Origin: DASTHV01 sp035718045
Lineage (GTDB): Bacteria > Patescibacteriota > Saccharimonadia > Saccharimonadales > UBA10212
DNA length: 8,258 nt
Reading direction: 5' to 3'
NCBI GenBank assembly: GCA_035718045.1
Contig: DASTHV010000022.1
Location: 1-8,258, forward strand
The translations under genes and the position numbers were made by a program. This document shows positions 1-5,222 of this stretch, in pieces; the first letter of the stretch is position 1; every line of letters begins with the position of its first letter. The notes below the pieces were generated by a model. It made no database searches, was not told the origin of the DNA, and saw nothing but the letters and a program-made list of their open reading frames with translations.

Positions 1-90
1 CGCAAGAGCATAGCTAGCCAGCCTTATTAATACAACAAAGGCTAATAGCGATAGGCCCAAGCCCAGGCTTATTTTTTTGAACTTTTTCAT
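1..90 (-). CDS. Secreted protein, N-terminal fragment (signal peptide only)
   Basis: Reading the minus strand from an ATG at 90-88 gives an open frame of 30 codons that runs off the left edge of the window. It begins MKKFKKIS and continues into a hydrophobic stretch ending in S-Y-A-L-A. This is a textbook Sec signal peptide: a lysine-rich start, a Leu/Val core, and an ALA cleavage site at about residue 30. The mature protein lies outside the window, so its function cannot be read. The gene diverges from the pilin array that starts at 213. A possible weak promoter (TTGAAA at 139-134, TATAGT at 118-113, spacer 15) lies upstream on the same strand. No strong Shine-Dalgarno sequence is visible. 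That the frame is open to the edge and looks exactly like a signal peptide makes it likely to be a real gene. Confidence 0.7.
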   Translation of the reverse strand, partial: MKKFKKISLGLGLSLLAFVVLIRLASYALA

Positions 91-212
91 TTTTAAGCGC
101 TCTACTGTCCTGACTATATCATAAGCTTAACCTTTTCAACAGATAAAAACGCCCTTCCGCACTATTGCCAAAAAAGTGCAAACTGTTAATCTATTAGTTA
201 GACATAATCAAG

Positions 213-731
213 ATGAAAAAACTCAAAAAACTATTGATTGCGCTTTGCTTGGCAATAGGCCTTGTGGCGCCGCTTTTTGGCGGCACCGGATTGGCGGTCA
301 ACTGCCAGGCGGGCTATTCGCACCCTAAAAGTTATTCTGAGGCTACCCAGAAACTGGAGCCAGTCTTAAGCGAATGCGTGAAGGATAAAACAGGTGCTGA
401 TTGCCCCAGCGGCGTAGCTGATTCAAGCGATCCGACCGGTTGCCAACCGCTGGGCACTAATAACTGTAGAAGTGGCCAAACCGCTGACGAGTGTTTAGCG
501 CAGAGCCCGTTTGACAAGCAGCTCAACAATATCGTGAATTTTTTGGCGGCCGGCGTGGGAATTGTAGTAATTGCCATGATTATAGTTGGCGGTATTCAGT
601 ACAGCATAGCCGGCGACAACCAAGATGCCGTAGGCAAAGCCAAGACCCGAATCGTAAACGCCATGATCGCCCTAGTCACTTTTATATTCGCTTATGCCAT
701 TTTGCAGTGGTTAATTCCGGGAGGGCTATAA
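213..731 (+). CDS. VirB2/TrbC-like pilin-family protein 1 (cysteine-rich ectodomain)
   Basis: This 172-residue exported membrane protein starts with a lysine-rich signal peptide (about residues 1-29). An extracytoplasmic region of about 75 residues follows, with six cysteines (31, 55, 64, 77, 85, 94) that could form three disulfides. Two transmembrane helices come last (about 108-126 and 146-166), joined by a short charged loop (AGDNQDAVGKAKTR). This helix-loop-helix layout, with a small residue-rich first helix and a K/R-containing cytoplasmic loop, is that of VirB2/TrbC-type type IV secretion pilins. It is the longest ectodomain of the seven paralogues and the only one with six cysteines, so it may be a specialised or minor subunit (inference). 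CATAAT at 203-208 lies just before the ATG, and no Shine-Dalgarno sequence is evident, so translation may be nearly leaderless. The next gene begins one base after the TAA stop. Confidence 0.75.
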   Translation: MKKLKKLLIALCLAIGLVAPLFGGTGLAVNCQAGYSHPKSYSEATQKLEPVLSECVKDKTGADCPSGVADSSDPTGCQPLGTNNCRSGQTADECLAQSPFDKQLNNIVNFLAAGVGIVVIAMIIVGGIQYSIAGDNQDAVGKAKTRIVNAMIALVTFIFAYAILQWLIPGGL

Positions 732-732
732 A

Positions 733-1143
733 ATGTTAGCGGTAGTCATGGCTAAATTTTTACCGATATTCTTCGCGGCCAAACAAACCTGCACCCCAGG
801 CGGCGGCAAACTGTTTGGAATTCCCCACTGGTGGCAATACTTACCAGGCCAGCTCGATGCCACGGGCAGGTGCGTGCCGGACTTGACTAACGACGCCGGT
901 AAATTTAACTTAATGAGCGTTTGGGCGATTGGTCTGGCGGTCATTGACATGCTGCTGTTCTTAGCGGGTATAGCCGCGGTTGGCTCGATAATCTTCGCCG
1001 GAGTATCATATATAACTGCCGCTGGCGATTCGGCCAAGGTCACATCGGCCCGTAAACGCATCCAAAACTCTTTAATCGGCCTGGCAATCGTCTTTATCGC
1101 CTCGGCCGCCGTCTCTTATATAGGCAATACATTAACCAATTAA
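733..1143 (+). CDS. Pilin-like membrane protein 2 with FGIPHWWQYLP motif
   Basis: This 136-residue protein belongs to the same two-helix family but has no clear classical signal peptide. A hydrophobic start (MLAVVMAKFLPIFFAA) is followed by a small ectodomain with two cysteines (20 and 47) around an aromatic motif, KLFGIPHWWQYLPG (about 26-39). Two transmembrane segments follow (about 64-92 and 111-130) around a charged loop (AAGDSAKVTSARKR). From memory, 'FGxPxWxxYLP' segments between two cysteines recur in CPR proteins encoded beside pilin and type IV secretion genes; I cannot verify that here. The start at 733 is chosen because a strong Shine-Dalgarno sequence, GGAGGG at 720-725, stands seven bases before it; an in-frame ATG at 748 is less well placed. 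The stop overlaps the next gene's start (TAATG), so translation is probably coupled. Confidence 0.72.
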   Translation: MLAVVMAKFLPIFFAAKQTCTPGGGKLFGIPHWWQYLPGQLDATGRCVPDLTNDAGKFNLMSVWAIGLAVIDMLLFLAGIAAVGSIIFAGVSYITAAGDSAKVTSARKRIQNSLIGLAIVFIASAAVSYIGNTLTN

Positions 1144-1415
1144 TGATGAACCAAGTATTCGCGGTATTAGTCGACACCAGCCACTTACCAAAAGCCCAAA
1201 GCGGCAGTCTGGACCCTATCCTTAACGCCATTTTTGTCTTTATGGGAGCCCTTGCGCTACTGATGGTCGTCATCGGCGGCTTCCGCTACGCGATCTCCGG
1301 CGGCGACTCCGAAAAGGTTGCCAACTCCAAGCGGATGATTACTTATTCCATCGTCGGGCTGGTTGTCATAGCCCTGGCGGCAGTAATAGTGAATTACATC
1401 ATAGGCATAATATGA
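1143..1415 (+). CDS. Minimal VirB2/TrbC-like pilin-family protein 3
   Basis: At 90 residues this is the shortest member of the array. It has only about 20 residues ahead of the first membrane helix and no recognisable cleavable signal peptide. Helix 1 spans about residues 26-47 and helix 2 about 66-88. Between them lies the family signature GGFRYAISGGDSEKVANSKR, matching the 'GG.RY..SGG...V..AK' pattern of the paralogues. It has no cysteine. Its ATG overlaps the stop of the previous gene (TAATG), and its TGA overlaps the ATG of the next one (ATGA), so it sits in the middle of a translationally coupled operon. Use of TGA as a stop here argues against the UGA-glycine code known from some CPR lineages. 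Its size is close to that of a processed VirB2 pilin, which makes it a candidate structural core subunit (inference). Confidence 0.72.
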   Translation: MMNQVFAVLVDTSHLPKAQSGSLDPILNAIFVFMGALALLMVVIGGFRYAISGGDSEKVANSKRMITYSIVGLVVIALAAVIVNYIIGII

Positions 1416-1813
1416 AATTAACTCTTAAGTTAGCAGTAATCTTATCCGGAATATCTATCTTATTTTTAGCCGCCCCAATAGCCCGGGCCGATGACAGCGA
1501 GCTTTTTCAAGCCTGCAGTAGCACGGTTAGCTCCAAGGCCACGGGCAGCCCGATTTGCGCCGACAAAGGTACCCAAAAGAATCCGGCCATTCACATCATC
1601 CAGGTGGCCTCCAGTCTGGTAGCTCTGCTGGCCGGCATAGCCGCTGTCATTATTGTCATCACCAGTGGCTTGTCAATGATTACCTCGTCTGGTAACCAAG
1701 AATCCGTAACTAACGCTAGAAAACGTCTGACCGCCGCTGTTATTGGACTGGTTATAATCGCCTTCGCGTGGGTGATTGTTAAGTTCTTGACCGACCGTCT
1801 AATAAAAACGTAA
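1412..1813 (+). CDS. VirB2/TrbC-like pilin-family protein 4
   Basis: This 133-residue exported protein starts with a clear signal peptide (residues 1-26; cleavage after A-R-A, before DDSELF). A short ectodomain carries two cysteines (35 and 49). Transmembrane helices follow at about 62-86 and 106-124, joined by a loop with the family pattern ITSSGNQESVTNARKR. It is more divergent than genes 5-7, with ITSGLSMITSSGN in place of GGxRYxTSGGK. The ATG overlaps the previous gene's TGA by four bases, so it is the last of four tightly coupled genes (213-1813). The next gene starts nine bases after its stop. The expected topology places the N-terminus and the short C-terminal tail outside the cytoplasmic membrane and the basic loop inside. 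Confidence 0.72.
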   Translation: MKLTLKLAVILSGISILFLAAPIARADDSELFQACSSTVSSKATGSPICADKGTQKNPAIHIIQVASSLVALLAGIAAVIIVITSGLSMITSSGNQESVTNARKRLTAAVIGLVIIAFAWVIVKFLTDRLIKT

Positions 1814-1822
1814 AGTTGAGCT

Positions 1823-2350
1823 ATGTTAAAAAATAAATTTTTAAACCCAAAATTCATAATTATGATACTACTGTTGGTATCCCTATTAAGTTTCGGTTTT
1901 GGTCATCACTACGTCCTGGCGGACACTAAAAGCGTTATTCAGGGCGGCGCTTGCGCGGCTGCCGACAGCAACGGCAACTGCCCGGCCGACGCCGGCAAAA
2001 CACTTAGCGACACGGTGACCACTATAGTTAATTTACTCTCCATAATAGCCGGTGTGGCAGCCGTAGTCATGATTATCATCGCCGGGGTCCGTTACGTCAC
2101 CAGCGGTGGCAAGGAAGAGGGCGTTAAAAACGCCAAAAACTCAATCATTTACGCCATCATCGGCCTGGTCATTGTGGCCATAGCCCAGATTCTTGTCCAT
2201 TTCGTACTAGAAAAGACCGCACAAGCCACGAAACCCCAGGCCGCATCAAGCTCCTCCAGTTCTAGCTCCAGCTCTAGTTCCGGTGCCGGTTCCAGTGGTA
2301 GCGGCTCAAGCGGCCAAGGAGGCCGGAGGCCCGGGCGGGCTCTCGAATAA
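1823..2350 (+). CDS. VirB2/TrbC-like pilin 5 with serine/glycine-rich C-terminal tail
   Basis: This 175-residue exported protein has a signal peptide (about 1-34, cleavage after VLA) and a small ectodomain with two cysteines (44 and 53). Two membrane helices (about 68-87 and 107-127) flank the loop RYVTSGGKEEGVKNAKN, nearly identical to that of gene 6. Unlike its relatives it carries an extra tail of about 40 residues. This tail contains twelve consecutive serines (142-153), then a Gly/Ser stretch, and ends in the basic GRRPGRALE. By the topology of the family the tail should be extracytoplasmic, where it could serve as a flexible linker or glycosylation site (inference). Serine codons alternate between TCN and AGY, so the tract is not a simple DNA microsatellite that would slip easily. 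GTTGAG at 1815-1820 is a poor ribosome site. A separate promoter for gene 6 begins right after the stop. Confidence 0.75.
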   Translation: MLKNKFLNPKFIIMILLLVSLLSFGFGHHYVLADTKSVIQGGACAAADSNGNCPADAGKTLSDTVTTIVNLLSIIAGVAAVVMIIIAGVRYVTSGGKEEGVKNAKNSIIYAIIGLVIVAIAQILVHFVLEKTAQATKPQAASSSSSSSSSSSSGAGSSGSGSSGQGGRRPGRALE

Positions 2351-2354
2351 AGGA

Positions 2355-2382
2355 TTGACTTAAGCATAAGAGGATATATACT
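2355..2382 (+). promoter_or_regulatory. Promoter of pilin gene 6
   Basis: TTGACT at 2355-2360 and TATACT at 2377-2382 are separated by 16 bases, a good sigma70-type match. Transcription would start near 2389, leaving a leader of about 22 bases with AAGGA at 2397-2401, ten bases before the ATG at 2412. It lies between genes 5 and 6, so gene 6 need not depend on read-through from the upstream operon. Confidence 0.65.
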
Positions 2383-2411
2383 TTAAATCAGTAACCAAGG
2401 AATAAATTAAA

Positions 2412-2861
2412 ATGATCAAAAAAGTAAAAATGTTTCTTCTGTCTATCAGCGCTATGCTGATGATGGTCTTGCCGCTAGCAGCCGGCGGTGCGGCTCTGGC
2501 CGCGGCCGGTGATCCTATAAATCAAACCGATATTAATAACAGTCTTTGTACGGGGTCCAATGGCAGTTTCGACACTAATCCATCATGCACGAACACCGAT
2601 GCCTCCGGTTCGGTAAGCCACTTGATTACCGTCGTGGTTAATGTGCTTTCCATAATCGTAGGTGTTATCGCCGTGATTATGATAATTATTGCCGGCCTGC
2701 GCTACGTCACCAGTGGTGGCAAAGAAGAAGGTGTTAAAAACGCTAAAAACACCATCTTATACGCTATCATCGGCCTGGTTATAGTGGCGCTGGCCCAACT
2801 GATTGTCCACTACGTCCTTAATAAGACCACATCCGCGACGAACGTCGGGGGCGGTAGCTAG
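2412..2861 (+). CDS. VirB2/TrbC-like pilin 6
   Basis: This 149-residue exported protein starts with a signal peptide (MIKKVKMFLLSIS..., cleavage near residue 31 after ALA). A short ectodomain has two cysteines (46 and 59) in the pattern INxSLCxGSNGSF...NPSC, which recurs in gene 7. Two membrane helices (about 76-95 and 114-134) flank RYVTSGGKEEGVKNAKN. It ends in a short Gly/Ser tail. The pilin core is 85% identical to that of gene 5, and the ectodomain resembles gene 7, so it is intermediate between its two neighbours. It has its own promoter (2355-2382) and a Shine-Dalgarno sequence (AAGGA, 2397-2401). This is independent of the operon upstream and different from the leaderless arrangement of gene 7. 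Membership of the VirB2-like group rests on layout and motif. Whether it forms a pilus or a secretion-channel component cannot be told from sequence. Confidence 0.76.
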   Translation: MIKKVKMFLLSISAMLMMVLPLAAGGAALAAAGDPINQTDINNSLCTGSNGSFDTNPSCTNTDASGSVSHLITVVVNVLSIIVGVIAVIMIIIAGLRYVTSGGKEEGVKNAKNTILYAIIGLVIVALAQLIVHYVLNKTTSATNVGGGS

Positions 2862-2887
2862 ACGCCAGGGTCTAAATATTGTATAAT
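2859..2887 (+). promoter_or_regulatory. Leaderless promoter of pilin gene 7
   Basis: TAGACG at 2859-2864 and a consensus TATAAT at 2882-2887 are exactly 17 bases apart. The start codon ATG (2894) is only six bases after the -10 box, so the expected transcription start is the A of the ATG or within a base or two of it. There is no room for a Shine-Dalgarno sequence. The -35 box overlaps the TAG stop codon of gene 6. Confidence 0.7.
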
Positions 2888-2893
2888 GTGGGC

Positions 2894-3313
2894 ATGAAGA
2901 AGAAGCTAAGTGCCCTATTGCTTGGATTGACCACCGTCTGCCTATTGATGATCAGTGGAGCTATGCCGGTTTATGCTCAGGGGGCTCAGCAAGAAATTAA
3001 TAATGGTCTATGCGCCGGTTCAAATTTTCAATTTAGCGATAACCCCGGCGCTTGCAGCGTCAGCGGCACCGATGCGACTACGCAGATTGATAACATCATT
3101 CACACAATCGTTAATCTGCTATCAGCGATCGTCGGTATCGTGGCTGTGATCATGATTATCGTCGGCGGTTTCCGCTACATAACCAGCGGTGGCAACGACA
3201 CCAGCGTCACTAGTGCTAAAAATACCATCCTATACGCCATCATCGGCCTGGTGGTGGTGGCCTTGGCCCAGATAATCGTCCGCTTTACGTTGAGCAAACT
3301 AACGAATACCTAA
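2894..3313 (+). CDS. VirB2/TrbC-like pilin 7
   Basis: This 139-residue exported protein has a signal peptide (MKKKLSALLLGLTTVCLLMIS..., cleavage after VYA at residue 28). The ectodomain has two cysteines (40 and 54) in INNGLCAGSN...NPGAC, shared with gene 6. Two transmembrane helices (about 69-91 and 111-131) flank FRYITSGGNDTSVTSAKN. The start is set at the ATG at 2894. The longer frame from a TTG at 2879 would spell out the TATAAT promoter box (Y-N) and push five non-signal residues in front of a perfect signal peptide. The mRNA is expected to be leaderless. Its TAA stop (3311-3313) lies at the edge of the left inverted repeat of the next element. It is the last member of the array. Its loop has lost the KEEGVKN of genes 5 and 6 (now NDTSVTS), so it is diverging. 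Confidence 0.77.
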   Translation: MKKKLSALLLGLTTVCLLMISGAMPVYAQGAQQEINNGLCAGSNFQFSDNPGACSVSGTDATTQIDNIIHTIVNLLSAIVGIVAVIMIIVGGFRYITSGGNDTSVTSAKNTILYAIIGLVVVALAQIIVRFTLSKLTNT

Positions 3314-3332
3314 AAGCTAAAAGCCAAAAGCT
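3313..3332 (+). repeat. Left inverted repeat of the S23 cassette
   Basis: AAAGCTAAAAGCCAAAAGCT, perfectly complementary to 3733-3752. It is followed by degenerate copies of the AAAAGC word (AAAGC at 3335-3339, AAAAGC at 3346-3351), so it is part of a short tandem 7-mer-like array. Confidence 0.85.
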
Positions 3333-3366
3333 TAAAGCAGAAATTAAAAGCATTAAAATTATCAGT

Positions 3367-3375
3367 TGCTAAAAT
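3367..3375 (+). promoter_or_regulatory. Extended -10 promoter of the S23-family gene
   Basis: TG at 3367-3368, one base, then TAAAAT at 3370-3375 forms an extended -10 element. The ATG follows after six bases (3382), which again implies a leaderless mRNA. No good -35 box is seen; extended -10 promoters can work without one. Because the promoter lies inside the inverted repeats, the cassette would carry its own transcription signal. Confidence 0.5.
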
Positions 3376-3381
3376 GTCGTA

Positions 3382-3726
3382 ATGGCAGAGCAATCTTTTA
3401 AAGAACTTTTAGTTTGGCAGAAGTCCAAAGCTTTTTCTATAGCTATTTATAAAGCTTTCAGTGATAACAAGGACTTTTCTTTTCGAGATCAAATTCAGCG
3501 AGCTGCAATATCAATTCCTAATAATATCGCGGAGGGGTATACAAGAAGGAGTGATAAAGCTTTGCGAAACTTCCTATATATAGCTAAGGGATCAGCGGCA
3601 GAGATAGAGTCCATGCTCCTAATTGCCGAAGAACTGAGATATGTAAAGGTCAAAGATCAACATCAGCTGTCTGGAGACGCTAGAGAAATCCAAAAACTCT
3701 TAAGCGGGTTCATAAGAAAGCTTTAA
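3382..3726 (+). CDS. Four-helix bundle protein, 23S rRNA intervening-sequence (S23) family
   Basis: This 114-residue soluble protein matches the four-helix-bundle / S23 family along its whole length. It has 'F+ELLVWQK' near the start (about 6-14), the hallmark QIQRAAISIPNNIAEGY (37-53), and FLYIAKGSAAEIESMLLIAEEL (64-85). The usual size is about 110-130 residues, so it is intact. Family members are encoded in intervening sequences of 23S rRNA and as free-standing genes. They form ring-like oligomers, but their cellular role is unclear. The gene is visibly more A+T-rich and uses more A/T-ending codons than the pilin, hsp20 and comF genes around it, which suggests transfer. The 8-bp palindrome AAAGCTTT occurs four times in or at the end of the frame (3427, 3451, 3556, 3717), echoing the core of the flanking inverted repeats. 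A leaderless extended -10 promoter precedes it. Confidence 0.88.
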   Translation: MAEQSFKELLVWQKSKAFSIAIYKAFSDNKDFSFRDQIQRAAISIPNNIAEGYTRRSDKALRNFLYIAKGSAAEIESMLLIAEELRYVKVKDQHQLSGDAREIQKLLSGFIRKL

Positions 3727-3732
3727 GCATTC

Positions 3733-3752
3733 AGCTTTTGGCTTTTAGCTTT
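3733..3752 (-). repeat. Right inverted repeat of the S23 cassette
   Basis: This is the exact reverse complement of 3313-3332. It overlaps the end of the hsp20 stop codon (TAA at 3753-3751 on the minus strand). A further AAGC/GCTT unit lies just inside it (3717-3729). Confidence 0.85.
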
Positions 3753-4227
3753 ATAGCACTTCGATTTTCTTCACGGTGTCTTGCTTAACCTTGGCGAAGC
3801 TAATGGTCAGCACGCCGTCCTTTAAGACGGCCTCGATCTCATCTTCTTTGACTGGCACCGGCAGAACCAGGCTGCGGCTAAATTCGCCCCAGTAACATTC
3901 CTGCAAAAAGTAGTTCTCTACGCCTTCTTCGCTGCCAGCGCTCAAGGTTCCTTTAACTGTCAAAGTGTTATCAGAAATACTGACATCCAGATCACTCTTG
4001 TTAACGCCGGCTACCCGGCCTTTAACGACCAGTTTTTCTTTGGTTTCATAAACATCTACGGCCAACTGGCCGGCCACCGGCTGTTCTTCGTCCCATTCGT
4101 CGGCGGTATCTTCTGCCGGCTGAGGCGCGGCGGTGTTGTCGGCGGGGCCTTCGTCTTCACTCAAAAAAGCGGCAGTAATATCGTCGCCCATCAATAGATC
4201 ATCTTGTGGTTGGCTGCCTCGAGCCAT
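3751..4227 (-). CDS. Small heat shock protein, Hsp20/alpha-crystallin family
   Basis: This 158-residue cytoplasmic ATP-independent chaperone binds unfolding proteins. The N-terminal 50 residues are very acidic and low in complexity (SEDEGPADNTAAPQPAEDTADEWDEEQ). The alpha-crystallin domain spans about residues 54-146: it begins QLAVDVYETKEKLVVKG, has the conserved ENYFLQECYWGEFSRSLVLPVPV, and ends with the family signature AVLKDGVLTI (133-142). A short tail ends KKIEVL; its I-E-V resembles the IXI/V tail motif used for oligomer contacts. The start is ATG at 4227, because GGAGGG (4236-4231) stands in front of it as a strong ribosome site. A longer reading from TTG at 4239 would translate that site. 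It is divergent from comF with a separate promoter. No CIRCE operator is visible, so HrcA control is not supported. Confidence 0.92.
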   Translation of the reverse strand: MARGSQPQDDLLMGDDITAAFLSEDEGPADNTAAPQPAEDTADEWDEEQPVAGQLAVDVYETKEKLVVKGRVAGVNKSDLDVSISDNTLTVKGTLSAGSEEGVENYFLQECYWGEFSRSLVLPVPVKEDEIEAVLKDGVLTISFAKVKQDTVKKIEVL

Positions 4228-4288
4228 ACTTCCCTCCAAATTTATTAGATTTAGGTTTTGTCCGGATTTGCCTGTTTGTATTATTCGT

Positions 4289-4318
4289 AGTATAGCTTAG
4301 GCACTTTCCCTTGTGCAA
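4289..4318 (-). promoter_or_regulatory. Promoter of hsp20
   Basis: On the minus strand, TTGCAC (4318-4313) and TATACT (4294-4289) are 18 bases apart. Transcription would start near 4282, giving a leader of about 55 bases that ends in the GGAGGG ribosome site. The same 130-bp gap must hold the opposite comF promoter; TATGCT at 4327-4332 is a weak candidate for that. Confidence 0.6.
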
Positions 4319-4356
4319 CCATTTGATATGCTTATTTACAACGGAAGAAATACAAC

Positions 4357-5043
4357 ATGAGCGTCTTGGAAGCAGCCATAGGGTGGTTGGCTCCGCCGCA
4401 ATGCGTAGGCTGCGGTCAGGAAGGCCACGCCTTGTGTATTAATTGTGCGACCTCTGAGTTTTTAGCTTTTGGTGAGCGTTGCTGGCGGTGCGACAAACTA
4501 AGTCCGCTAGGTAAGACCTGTGCCAGTTGTCGCCGTCTGGGACCACCTAATTTTGTGTGGATAACTACTAATTATGATGGGCTGGTACCGCGGCTGATTC
4601 ACCAATACAAATTCGCACATCAGCGGGCGGCGGCCCGGCCGATAGCGAAATTAATGGTCGAAACCTTTAAATCGTTCAATAGCACCTCGCCGCCACAGTA
4701 CATCGTCGTGCCGGTGCCGACCGCCACGAACCGGATGCGCGAGCGCGGCTTTGGCCACACCGAATTGCTGGCCAAAACAATAGCTAGGTCGCTGCGGTTT
4801 GAATTCTCCAGTTCGCTTGCCCGACTGGGCCAAAGCCGCCAGCTGGGATCCAAACGTCCTCAGAGATTAAACCAACTAAAAGCCAGTTTTCTGGTCAAAA
4901 ACCCCGAAAAAGTGCGCGGTCGCCATATCTTACTGATTGATGACGTCACCACTACCGGCGGCACAGTCTTGGCCGCCGCGGAGGCTCTGCGCCAAGCCGG
5001 CGCTCAGCGTATAGACGCTTTGCTGCTTGCTAAGAAGCTATAA
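4357..5043 (+). CDS. comF: ComF family protein (phosphoribosyltransferase-like, DNA uptake)
   Basis: This 228-residue cytoplasmic protein has the standard ComF/GntX layout. An N-terminal zinc-binding region holds four CxxC pairs (C16/C19, C27/C30, C42/C45, C55/C58). A linker follows with the conserved YDGLVPRLIHQYKFAHQ (73-89), then a phosphoribosyltransferase fold. Within that fold, VVPVP (117-121) is followed by RMRERGFGHTELLAKTIA (126-143), and the PRPP-binding loop is ILLIDDVTTTGGT (191-203). The length is typical of the family (about 220-240). ComF is required for DNA uptake in naturally transformable bacteria, probably acting on incoming single-stranded DNA with the helicase ComFA; no comFA is visible here. 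GGAAGA at 4343-4348 is a reasonable ribosome site eight bases before the ATG. The gene stands alone between a divergent hsp20 promoter and a strong terminator. Confidence 0.9.
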   Translation: MSVLEAAIGWLAPPQCVGCGQEGHALCINCATSEFLAFGERCWRCDKLSPLGKTCASCRRLGPPNFVWITTNYDGLVPRLIHQYKFAHQRAAARPIAKLMVETFKSFNSTSPPQYIVVPVPTATNRMRERGFGHTELLAKTIARSLRFEFSSSLARLGQSRQLGSKRPQRLNQLKASFLVKNPEKVRGRHILLIDDVTTTGGTVLAAAEALRQAGAQRIDALLLAKKL

Positions 5044-5071
5044 AAAAATACTTAACATGTTAAGTATTTTT
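5044..5071. terminator. 28-bp palindromic bidirectional terminator after comF
   Basis: The segment is a perfect palindrome: five A, TACTTAAC, ATGT at the centre, then the complement ending in five T. It begins directly after the comF stop codon and ends two bases before the tRNA-Ser 3' end on the other strand. Both strands end in a T run, so it can stop transcripts from both sides. Confidence 0.85.
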
Positions 5072-5073
5072 CT

Positions 5074-5163
5074 TGGCGGAGAGAGTGGGATTCGAACCCA
5101 CGGTACCGTTTCCGGCACAACGGTTTTCAAGACCGTCCTCTTAAACCGCTCGAGCATCTCTCC
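5074..5163 (-). tRNA. tRNA-Ser(UGA)
   Basis: On the minus strand the acceptor stem GGAGAGA (5163-5157) pairs with TCTCTCC (5084-5078), followed by discriminator G and an encoded CCA (5076-5074). The anticodon stem-loop is ACGGT / CTTGAAA / ACCGT with anticodon TGA (5129-5127), reading UCN serine codons. A long variable arm (CCGGAAACGG region) identifies a class II serine tRNA. The T-arm is GTGGG TTCGAAT CCCAC. The terminator palindrome follows at once. Confidence 0.97.
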
Positions 5164-5170
5164 ACGGCAG

Positions 5171-5179
5171 ATTATAACA
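5171..5179 (-). promoter_or_regulatory. Extended -10 promoter of tRNA-Ser(UGA)
   Basis: Reading the minus strand, TG (5179-5178), T, then consensus TATAAT (5176-5171). The mature tRNA 5' G (5163) lies only eight positions after the last T, within the normal distance for a transcription start. The tRNA may therefore be made with no or almost no 5' leader. The -35 region (GACCGT, 5199-5194) is poor. Confidence 0.65.
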
Positions 5180-5222
5180 TGCCCTCATCTGTTACGGTCG
5201 CAGTAACAATCTGTTAAAGCGA

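Larger units (their letters stand above)
2078..3283 (+). repeat. Three 123-bp paralogous segments in pilin genes 5, 6 and 7
   Basis: The helix-loop-helix coding segment occurs three times with no insertion or deletion: 2078-2200, 2688-2810 and 3161-3283. Each is 41 codons. By hand alignment, copies 1 and 2 share 35 of 41 residues and about 98 of 123 bases, and most differences are third-position or conservative. This is a sign of old tandem gene duplication kept under protein-level selection. The ectodomains and tails outside these segments differ much more. Confidence 0.7.
3313..3752 (+). mobile_element. Inverted-repeat-bounded S23/four-helix-bundle cassette
   Basis: A single A+T-rich gene (3382-3726) lies between two perfect 20-bp inverted repeats: AAAGCTAAAAGCCAAAAGCT at 3313-3332 and its complement at 3733-3752. 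The left arm continues with further AAAAGC/AAAGC units at about 7-base spacing to about 3352. The arms overlap the stop codons of both convergent neighbours (TAA of pilin 7 at 3311-3313, TAA of hsp20 at 3753-3751), so the cassette fills the whole intergenic space. Genes of this protein family are known inside 23S rRNA intervening sequences, where flanking complementary arms form a stem. Here a similar layout occurs outside rRNA. Whether it moves is inference; no target-site duplication or transposase is visible. Confidence 0.5.

Noticed and set aside
2078..2810. Recent gene conversion between pilin genes 5 and 6 (antigenic variation)
   Set aside because: The cores differ at about a fifth of bases, mainly at synonymous positions, while the proteins stay alike; this fits old duplication under selection rather than recent exchange.
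2879..2893. TTG start for pilin 7
   Set aside because: These bases contain the TATAAT promoter box, and the signal peptide begins properly at the ATG at 2894.
4228..4356. CIRCE or other heat-shock operator upstream of hsp20
   Set aside because: No TTAGCACTC-N9-GAGTGCTAA-like inverted repeat is present; GCACTTTCCCTTGTGC is too weak to claim.
5187..5216. Direct repeat ATCTGTTA (5187-5194 and 5209-5216) and small hairpin GTTAC/GTAAC between the protease stop and tRNA-Ser
   Set aside because: Short enough to be chance; noted only as a possible weak 3' structure for the protease transcript.
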